In this document: one piece after another, positions 16,068 through 20,831 of the stretch | Layout: each line of letters opens with the position of its first letter | How positions within the stretch are numbered: position 1 is the stretch's first letter | Source of the DNA: Nitrosomonadaceae bacterium | GTDB taxonomy: Bacteria > Pseudomonadota > Gammaproteobacteria > Burkholderiales > Usitatibacteraceae | Direction of reading: 5' to 3' | Length of the DNA: 20,831 bases | Assembly: GCA_021300055.1 (NCBI GenBank) | Contig: JAJTHU010000220.1 | Coordinates: forward strand, 1 to 20,831 | Made by a program: the position numbers and the translations under genes | The notes under the pieces: generated by a model | Told to the model about the DNA's origin: nothing | Databases searched by the model: none | What the model saw: only the letters and a program-made list of their open reading frames with translations

Positions 16068-16216
16068 GCCTGCACCACAACGTTGCGACAGGAACTGGCG
16101 CTGCGCGCCAGCTGAAAACCATGAACTTCAGTGGAGGCTAACGTACGAAGTACGTTAAGTCCGCATTGCGACCGGCCGGAGCTAAAGTTCATGGTGTAGT
16201 TCTTAATCTCGGACAT
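16064..16216 (-). CDS. Small frame 1 with nuoD-like start (50 residues, putative)
   Basis: A 50-codon frame encoded by repeat unit 1. It begins MSEIKNYTMNF, as in NuoD, continues SSGRSQCGLNVLRTLASTEVH and ends with an unrelated tail (FQLARSASSCRNVVVQA). The ATG is two bases after the nuoC stop, with GGAAG in the end of nuoC as a plausible ribosome binding site. The TGA overlaps the ATG of frame 2. It occupies the ancestral position of nuoD, so ribosomes are likely to initiate here. No domain is recognised, and stable accumulation of the peptide is unproven. Confidence 0.5.
   Translation of the reverse strand: MSEIKNYTMNFSSGRSQCGLNVLRTLASTEVHGFQLARSASSCRNVVVQA
16095..16111. other. Perfect hairpin in the tail of repeat unit 1
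   Basis: CTGGCGC and GCGCCAG pair over 7 bp around a three-base loop. It has no counterpart in unit 2. Confidence 0.6.
16139..16157. other. Perfect hairpin in repeat unit 1
   Basis: TAACGTAC and GTACGTTA pair over 8 bp around the loop TTC. Compared with unit 2, both sides of one pair have changed together (G-C to A-T). Confidence 0.7.
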
Positions 16217-16218
16217 GA

Positions 16219-16830
16219 CTACTTCCGCCCTGCGTAGTTTTCTTCGCGGATCACGCGCGGCACGATTTCTCGCGGCTCGATCGTTACTGGCTGGTAGATC
16301 ACGCGTTTCTGCTCTGGGTCGTAGCGCATTTCAACGTTGCCAGACACGGGGAAGTCTTTGCGGAATGGATGCCCAACAAATCCATAGTCGGTCAGAATGC
16401 GACGCAAATCTGGGTGACCCGAGAACACAATGCCGTAAAGGTCGAATGCTTCGCGCTCATACCAATTGGCACCATTCCAAACTGGGATCAGCGAATCAAC
16501 CAGCGGGAAGTCGTCGTCGGCGCAGAAGCAACGCAAACGCAAACGCCAGTTGTGCGTGATCGAGAGTAACTGCGAGACCACCGCAAAACGCGCGCCCGTC
16601 CAAGCGCCCTCTCCCCAGTCGGCGTAGTCAACACCGCAGAGGTCGATCAACTGAGCAAACTGCAATGCGGGGTCATCGCGCAATTGGGTCGCAGCCGCGA
16701 TGTAGTTGGCAGGCGCCACTTCGACGATGACTTGGTCACGGTCGACAACCAGCTTGGTGATCTTGTCGCCCAACACCGCTTGAACAGCCTGCTGCAAGGC
16801 GACGGACTTAGCACTCAACGTTGCGCTCAT
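16219..16830 (-). CDS. nuoC: NADH-quinone oxidoreductase subunit C
   Basis: 30-kDa-type subunit of the connecting arm, which packs against NuoD and NuoB. It has 203 residues, normal for a stand-alone NuoC (in E. coli it is fused to NuoD). The family signature is clear: WYEREAFDLYGIVFSGHPDLRRILTDYGFVGHPFRKDFP at about residues 123-161. ATG at 16830 lies four bases after the nuoB stop. Its TAG is followed two bases later by a copy of the nuoD start, but the true nuoD lies 300 bp further on. Confidence 0.97.
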   Translation of the reverse strand: MSATLSAKSVALQQAVQAVLGDKITKLVVDRDQVIVEVAPANYIAAATQLRDDPALQFAQLIDLCGVDYADWGEGAWTGARFAVVSQLLSITHNWRLRLRCFCADDDFPLVDSLIPVWNGANWYEREAFDLYGIVFSGHPDLRRILTDYGFVGHPFRKDFPVSGNVEMRYDPEQKRVIYQPVTIEPREIVPRVIREENYAGRK

Positions 16831-16834
16831 TCAG

Positions 16835-17314
16835 CTACGCCCTCGCGATCGTGTTGGTGCGCTTGATCTTGTTTTGCAGCTGGATCAAGCCGTAAAGCAG
16901 CGCCTCAGCGGTTGGCGGGCAACCTGGGACATAGATATCAACGGGCACGATGCGATCGCAACCGCGCACGACCGAGTACGAGTAATGGTAATAGCCACCG
17001 CCATTGGCGCATGACCCCATCGAGATCACCCAGCGGGGCTCAGACATTTGGTCGTAAACCTTGCGCAACGCTGGCGCCATCTTGTTGCAAAGCGTACCGG
17101 CCACAATCATCACGTCTGACTGACGAGGGCTTGGACGAAACACGATGCCGAAGCGGTCTAGGTCGTAACGAGACGCGCCTGCATGCATCATCTCAACAGC
17201 ACAGCACGCCAAACCAAACGTCATTGGCCACATTGAGCCGGTGCGCGCCCAGTTGAGCAGCGTATCGACTTGCGTGGTCACGAAACCTTGTTGTGAAACT
17301 CCGCCTTCGGGCAT
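16835..17314 (-). CDS. nuoB: NADH-quinone oxidoreductase subunit B (cluster N2)
   Basis: Subunit that binds the terminal 4Fe-4S cluster N2, which reduces quinone. It has 159 residues, normal length. The ligands are the tandem Cys37-Cys38 (GLACCAVEMMHAG), Cys102 (MGSCANGGGYYHYSYSVVRG) and Cys132 (YVPGCPPTAEAL). The frame stays open 23 codons further upstream, but ATG at 17314 is chosen: TGGAG lies eight bases before it and it gives the usual N-terminus leading into GFVTTQVDTLLNWARTGS. The gap to nuoA is unusually long (173 bp). Confidence 0.97.
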   Translation of the reverse strand: MPEGGVSQQGFVTTQVDTLLNWARTGSMWPMTFGLACCAVEMMHAGASRYDLDRFGIVFRPSPRQSDVMIVAGTLCNKMAPALRKVYDQMSEPRWVISMGSCANGGGYYHYSYSVVRGCDRIVPVDIYVPGCPPTAEALLYGLIQLQNKIKRTNTIARA

Positions 17315-17487
17315 TTGATGCACTCCAGACAATTTTCTTGACGAGGTCCAATGCGGACATCGCCGGCTGCGGGCTGCCATCAACCGATGTCAGCCGACTA
17401 AATTCTTTCTGTTGCCCGCCTACGCCGCACCGCCCGCGTCGATCCCCACCAAAACCGTGGGGCCCCTCGCCGGTCGGGCTCGCGCCG
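17315..17487. other. Long nuoA-nuoB spacer with inverted repeats
   Basis: A 173-bp stretch with no convincing gene. It contains a perfect hairpin CCCCACCAAAACCGTGGGG (17444-17462, 6-bp arms, 7-base loop), a longer pairing of GACATCG (17356-17362) with CGATGTC (17385-17391), and a GC-rich palindrome GGGGCCCC beside the first hairpin. Neither hairpin is followed by a T-run on the minus strand, so neither looks like a terminator. It may be a remnant of a dispersed palindromic repeat or an RNA-processing site. Confidence 0.5.
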
Positions 17488-17856
17488 TTACTCCCAGTCC
17501 AGCGCGCCTTTTTTCCACTCGTAGATGAAGCCAAGCACGAGGATGCCCAAGAACACCATCATTGACCAAAACGCAAACCAGCCAATGTCTTGGAGCACCA
17601 CCGCCCACGGGAAGAAAAACGCGATTTCCAGGTCGAACAAAATGAACAGGATCGCCACGAGGTAGTAGCGAACGTCGAATTTCATGCGCGCGTCTTCGAA
17701 GGCTTCGAAGCCGCATTCGTATGGGGAGAGTTTTTCGCTGTCAGGCCGGTCGTGGCCGAGAACGATCGTCAGGACTTTGGTGCCGATGACGGGAAGAACA
17801 CCGACGGCAACGCCGATACAGATAAAAAGCAGGATCGGAAAGTAACTCTCGAGCAT
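17488..17856 (-). CDS. nuoA: NADH-quinone oxidoreductase subunit A
   Basis: Three-helix membrane subunit at the joint between the two arms of complex I. It has 122 residues, normal length. The conserved loop SPYECGFEAFEDARMKFDVR (about residues 44-63) and the helix FILFDLEIAFFFPWAV are present. ATG at 17856 gives the typical N-terminus; no good Shine-Dalgarno precedes it. It is the first nuo gene, 86 bp after the tRNA, and no separate promoter was convincing in that gap, so transcription may start upstream of the tRNA, secG or tpiA. Confidence 0.97.
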   Translation of the reverse strand: MLESYFPILLFICIGVAVGVLPVIGTKVLTIVLGHDRPDSEKLSPYECGFEAFEDARMKFDVRYYLVAILFILFDLEIAFFFPWAVVLQDIGWFAFWSMMVFLGILVLGFIYEWKKGALDWE

Positions 17857-17942
17857 GGGAGTTGGTATCGGCTGGATCCGGTGGCAGCGCGCAAACGACG
17901 GGGCGTCGCCTTAACGCGGCAGTAACTGACTGAACTACTGAA

Positions 17943-18027
17943 TGGTGCCGTCGGCGAGACTCGAACTCGCACAGCTTTCGCCACTACCCCCTCAAGATAG
18001 CGTGTCTACCAATTTCACCACGACGGC
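17943..18027 (-). tRNA. tRNA-Leu (anticodon GAG)
   Basis: An 85-base leucine tRNA with encoded CCA. The acceptor stem GCCGTCG pairs fully with CGACGGC, followed by discriminator A and CCA. The D arm contains AATTGGTAGACA. The anticodon stem CTATC/GGTAG encloses the loop TTGAGGG with anticodon GAG (reads CUC and CUU). A class II long variable arm follows, then the T arm GCGAG-TTCGAGT-CTCGC. It lies between secG and nuoA, a common betaproteobacterial order. A TAAAAT at 18053-18048 could be a weak -10 of its own, but no good -35 matches it. Confidence 0.97.
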
Positions 18028-18108
18028 ACATCGTGCAAAGCCTGAGAATTTTACCGTGAAACGCGCCCTTGCGGCACTGCAGCGACACTCACGGGTGCAA
18101 CGCTAGCG

Positions 18109-18534
18109 CTATTTGCCCGGCGCGCTCGATGCAGGAACTTCTGCCTGCTTTGCCGCGTCCACGGCCGGCGCCGGTGCGGCTGGTACGGTCGACGATGTCG
18201 CAGGCGCAGCGCCTGGCACAGGAATGGCGTCAGCCGCTTTCGGTTTGGTATCTGTGCCGGTGGTAACGCTCTTGGTCACCGAAGATGTGACCCCATCGTT
18301 ACGCGGTGCGTGGTAGTAGGTCAACCCGAGGCTGGTGAGGAAAAACAGGGTTGCGCACACCGCGGTCGAGCGCGACAGAAAGTTCGCGGCACCCGATGAT
18401 CCAAACAGGCTACCGGCAGAACCACTGCCAAACGCAGCACCCATGTCAGCGCCTTTGCCGTGTTGCACCAGCACTAGGACGACGATGGCAGCGGCCACCA
18501 AAACGTGCAACGTAAGAATGAGAGACAGCAACAT
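18109..18534 (-). CDS. secG: Preprotein translocase subunit SecG
   Basis: Small membrane partner of SecY and SecE in the general protein-export channel. It has 141 residues: helix 1 at about residues 2-23, the conserved loop VLVQHGKGADMGAAFGSGSAGSLFGSSG, helix 2 at about 52-73, then a long alanine/proline-rich cytoplasmic or periplasmic tail to the end. ATG at 18534 has AAGGAA about eight bases upstream. It lies 61 bp after tpiA, a conserved pairing, and 81 bp before the tRNA. Confidence 0.96.
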   Translation of the reverse strand: MLLSLILTLHVLVAAAIVVLVLVQHGKGADMGAAFGSGSAGSLFGSSGAANFLSRSTAVCATLFFLTSLGLTYYHAPRNDGVTSSVTKSVTTGTDTKPKAADAIPVPGAAPATSSTVPAAPAPAVDAAKQAEVPASSAPGK

Positions 18535-18595
18535 GAAATTTCCTTAATTCGTTTCCAAAACACTCAAATTCAAACTAACTGGCGAGGCTCGCACC

Positions 18596-19348
18596 CTAGA
18601 GGCTCCGACCAATCGCCAAAAAATCTTCTGCGACCAGCGACGCACCGCCGATCAATCCACCATCGATGTCCGCCTGCGCAAACAACTCAGCGGCATTCGA
18701 TGCCTTGACGCTACCGCCGTACAAAATCGGTAACGATGAAGCCACCGATGCGTCTTGTTCAGCAACAACCCCACGCAAAAACGCATGAACCGCCTGCGCT
18801 TGCGCCGGACTCGCTGTCTTTCCGGTGCCAATCGCCCACACTGGCTCGTACGCCACGACCGCCTTTGCCAGCGATTTCACGCCATGCGCAGCGATTACCG
18901 CTTGAAGCTGGCGGCTCACCACGGCCTCCGTGTCGCCCGCCTCGCGCTCCGCTAGGCTCTCACCCACGCACAATATCGGCGTGAGTCCCACTGCCTGCGC
19001 CATGCCGAACTTGATTGCGACAATCTCGTCCGTATCTCCAAAAAGCGCACGGCGCTCTGAGTGACCAACAATCGCAAGTCGGCAGCCAAAATCCGCCACC
19101 ATCGCTGCCGAGACTTCGCCCGTAAATGCGCCACTGGCGAATCGGCTGACGTCCTGCGAGCCGTACTGGATCGCCGTACCGCCTAGCACCTCTTGCAACT
19201 GCGCGAGGTAGGCGAACGGCGCACAGACCCCGAGCACTTTTGCGGGCGACGCAAAATCCGCGCCCTCGACGCAAGCGCGCAGCAACGCCGCGTTTGTGGC
19301 ACGGCTACCGTTGAGTTTCCAATTTCCGACGACGAGCCGTTGCCGCAT
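18596..19348 (-). CDS. tpiA: Triosephosphate isomerase
   Basis: Glycolytic and gluconeogenic enzyme that interconverts dihydroxyacetone phosphate and glyceraldehyde 3-phosphate in the cytoplasm. It has 250 residues, normal for a TIM barrel. Catalytic residues are present: Asn9 and Lys11 in GNWKLNG, the electrophile His96 in VGHSERR, and the base Glu168 in AYEPVWAIGTGKTAS, which leads into the flexible phosphate-gripping loop. YGGSVKASNA and GGLIGGASL complete the phosphate site. ATG at 19348 is preferred since it gives the standard MRQRLVVGNWK start; a GTG at 19354 would add two residues. It is the first gene after the promoter at 19479-19450. Confidence 0.96.
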   Translation of the reverse strand: MRQRLVVGNWKLNGSRATNAALLRACVEGADFASPAKVLGVCAPFAYLAQLQEVLGGTAIQYGSQDVSRFASGAFTGEVSAAMVADFGCRLAIVGHSERRALFGDTDEIVAIKFGMAQAVGLTPILCVGESLAEREAGDTEAVVSRQLQAVIAAHGVKSLAKAVVAYEPVWAIGTGKTASPAQAQAVHAFLRGVVAEQDASVASSLPILYGGSVKASNAAELFAQADIDGGLIGGASLVAEDFLAIGRSL

Positions 19349-19406
19349 TTCCACACCGATTCCGCCTAAAGACGACCACTAACCGCTACAAAGCGAGCAA
19401 AACGGG

Positions 19407-19421
19407 CGCCCTCTGAGGGCG
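19407..19421. other. Inverted repeat in the tpiA leader
   Basis: CGCCCTCTGAGGGCG is a perfect inverted repeat with 7-bp arms and a single central base (at least 6 bp with a three-base loop in RNA). It lies in the roughly 95-base leader between the predicted tpiA promoter and start. On the minus strand a short run of four T follows some bases later, so an attenuator is conceivable but weak. Confidence 0.45.
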
Positions 19422-19449
19422 AAATTACCTAAATCTGACAAAGACTTAG

Positions 19450-19479
19450 ATTATAGCGGGAATGGTCAACTTGGGGCAA
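19450..19479 (-). promoter_or_regulatory. Sigma70-type promoter upstream of tpiA
   Basis: A perfect -10 TATAAT (19455-19450) and a -35 TTGCCC (19479-19474) with an 18-base spacer. It lies between the HD-GYP stop and tpiA, so transcription would start near 19443. It is the best promoter seen in the window and may serve tpiA, secG and possibly the tRNA and nuo genes. TGGGGC/GCCCCA (19472-19494) can form a 6-bp hairpin overlapping the -35, perhaps the weak end of the upstream gene. Confidence 0.65.
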
Positions 19480-19500
19480 CGCCGACTAGCCCCAGAAAAG

Positions 19501-20831
19501 TTAGCGCTGCAGGTCGACCGAGCGGTTGAATTGCTCCTGATACTCCTCACGCGCCAGGCGCAGGGTGTCCCAAATCTTCCCGCGGGCCTGGATAAATGGG
19601 GAGGCGCGGGCCGCCTCACCCAAAAAGTGGTCAAGGTCGCGGTGTTCGCGCTTGAGGCGGGAGATCAGCGCAAGGAAGAGCTTGGTCAGCTCAGGATCGA
19701 AATGGGTGCCGCTCGAGGCCAGAATCTCCGAGGTCGCAGCCTCAAACGTCCACGCCGCTTTGTACGGACGCTTATGCGTCAGGGCGTCAAACACGTCCGC
19801 CAGAGACGTAATCCGAGCCGCCAGCGGGATCTCGGTGCCCAATTTTGGCTGGGTAACCTTTGCCGTCCCAACGTTCGTGGTGGTGGCGGGCGATCTCTTC
19901 GGCCATTTTGATGTGCGGAATCTCGCTCTTAACCAGCACGTCCGCGCCAATTTCTGCGTGCATTTCCATCACCGCGCGCTCGGCGGGGTTGAAGCCGCTT
20001 GGCTTCAGCAAAATGCCATCGGGGATACCGATCTTGCCCACATCGTGCAAACGCGCGGCAATATCGATCATGAAGATGGTTTCGTCGTCGCATCCTGCCT
20101 CCTTGGCCAAGATGCACGCCAAACGACCAACGCGGTAGGAGTGTTCCCCCGTCGAGTCATCGCGCAATTCCGCCGCCACGGCCAACCGCTCCATCGCCTC
20201 GACGCGCGCCTTGAAAAGCTCTTGCCGATGCCGGGCTAGTTCAACCTTTGCCGCCTTACCCTCGACAATCTCCACGCGAGTCTCCACCCGACGCATGGCT
20301 TGCTTCAGATCCTCCATCGGGGTGTCGGAATCGCGTTCGTGGAGCTTGGCAAGATGCACGCGAACGTGCTGCAGCACGTTCGCCTCGGCCGTTTGGCGCT
20401 CCTGCGCGAGCATTTCCTTCAAATACTTGAGAGCCTCGTCGTGACGGCCCGCGAATTCCAACGCTTTGACCAGTGCCACCAATACCTCGCGGGAGGCGAG
20501 CTTGAGCTCGCGAGCGCGCTCAAGCGTCCTTGAAAGACGCGTAATGCCCACATTGACCTGACCAGAGAAGGCTTCTGCGAGGCCTTCAGCCATGGAAGCT
20601 TGGATGTCAGAACGCGGGGATTTTGACAGACTGGCGCAGCTGCGCGCCTTCGCAGCGTGGTTCAACGCCGACTGAAAATCATTCATCTCTATCAATAATC
20701 GCGTGTAGTAATTCTCAGCCAGCACTCGGTGCTGAACCGAGAAAGCATCTGTTGGCTCCGGAGCGAGGTCCAGCGCTTTCTGGATCGCTGAGATGCCGTT
20801 CCTATATACATAGACATCCATTCCATCGCCT
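19501..20831 (-). pseudogene. HD-GYP domain protein with helical N-terminal region, 5' end outside window, frameshifted
   Basis: Likely cyclic-di-GMP phosphodiesterase. The 5' part (from the window edge to about 19840) encodes helical, TPR-like repeats to about residue 160 of the visible part, a charged coiled-coil-like linker, and the first half of an HD-GYP domain: His227, the HD pair in ARLHDVGKIGIPD (259-260), His288 in MHAEIGAD, and HHHERWDGKGYP (313-324). The frame is then lost: the homologous continuation GTEIPLAARITSLADVFDAL lies in another frame and runs to TAA at 19501. The shift lies near 19838-19846, at runs of four A and three G. Ten bases separate the GYP proline from the GTEIPL codons where about twelve are expected, so a two-base loss fits. 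If real, the domain is cut just after its signature and probably inactive; otherwise it is a homopolymer sequencing error. The frame is open to the window edge, so the true start is not visible. Confidence 0.8.
20360..20383. repeat. Perfect 24-base palindrome inside the HD-GYP gene
   Basis: The centre is AACGTGCTGCAGCACGTT, extended by GCG on the left and CGC on the right, so 24 bases are self-complementary with no loop. It encodes residues around EANVLQHVRV. The core nearly matches the hairpin in the nuoC-nuoD repeat unit 2 (AACGTGCTGCGCACGTT), from which it differs by one inserted A. Confidence 0.7.

Larger units (their letters stand above)
16068..16216 (-). repeat. Tandem 149-bp nuoD-start repeat, unit 1
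   Basis: First unit of the tandem pair, starting two bases after the nuoC stop, just where nuoD would be expected. It begins with a 33-base copy of the nuoD 5' end. Inside it, ACCATGAACTTTAG (16195-16182) can pair with CTGAAGTTCATGGT (16131-16118) over 14 bp with one G-T wobble, so part of the nuoD start is present again in inverted form. Within that lies TAACGTACTTCGTACGTTA (16157-16139), and after it CTGGCGCGCAGCGCCAG (16111-16095), both perfect hairpins with three-base loops. Confidence 0.9.

Noticed and set aside
15919..16216. Integron attC sites or a CRISPR array
   Set aside because: The TAAC...GTTA arms resemble attC core sites at first glance, but the flanking bases do not fit RYYYAAC/GTTRRRY, and there are only two units, with no repeat-spacer pattern, integrase or cas genes.
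17315..17383. N-terminal extension of NuoB
   Set aside because: The frame is open, but the added residues are arginine- and serine-rich and unlike NuoB, and the ATG at 17314 has a well-placed TGGAG.
17943..18027. tRNA-Leu as a suppressor of the nuoG TAG
   Set aside because: Its anticodon is GAG, inside a normal 5-bp stem and 7-base loop; it would need CUA to read TAG.

Overview
This window looks like a chromosomal segment of a betaproteobacterium with fairly high GC. The evidence is the block tpiA - secG - tRNA-Leu(GAG) - nuoABCDEFGHIJKLMN, followed by a NUDIX hydrolase, together with protein sequences that read as betaproteobacterial complex I subunits. I cannot place it more finely from sequence alone. 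Every supported gene lies on the minus strand, so transcription runs from high to low coordinates.

Layout in transcription order: a 5'-truncated, frameshifted HD-GYP signalling gene (20831-19501); a good sigma70-type promoter (19479-19450); tpiA; secG; tRNA-Leu(GAG); then all fourteen nuo genes for the proton-pumping NADH:quinone oxidoreductase (17856-1997). A NUDIX hydrolase follows 27 bp after nuoN and overlaps the start of glpD, which runs off the left edge of the window. Most junctions are tight (ATGA or TAATG overlaps, or gaps of a few bases), which indicates one long operon with translational coupling. NuoE, F and G form the NADH-oxidising arm. NuoB, C, D and I form the connecting arm, which carries electrons to quinone. 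NuoA, H, J, K, L, M and N form the membrane arm. GlpD also feeds electrons to quinone.

The operon departs from the plain nuo layout at several points. (1) Between nuoC and nuoD are two tandem units of exactly 149 bp. Each begins with a copy of the nuoD start (MSEIKNYTMNF) and encodes a 48-50 residue peptide, and they form a chain of coupled reading frames from nuoC to nuoD. The copied start differs only at synonymous positions, and the units carry perfect hairpins with a compensatory base-pair change. This is the most unusual structure in the window. (2) A cupin gene sits between nuoD and nuoE. (3) A small two-helix membrane protein gene sits between nuoK and nuoL. (4) The nuoA-nuoB spacer is 173 bp long and rich in inverted repeats. 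(5) nuoG has an in-frame TAG codon. (6) The HD-GYP gene has a frameshift inside its signature motif. Items 5 and 6 may be real lesions or sequencing errors.

No CRISPR array, rRNA, transposase or integrase was seen. The long plus-strand reading frames are antisense shadows of the nuo genes.
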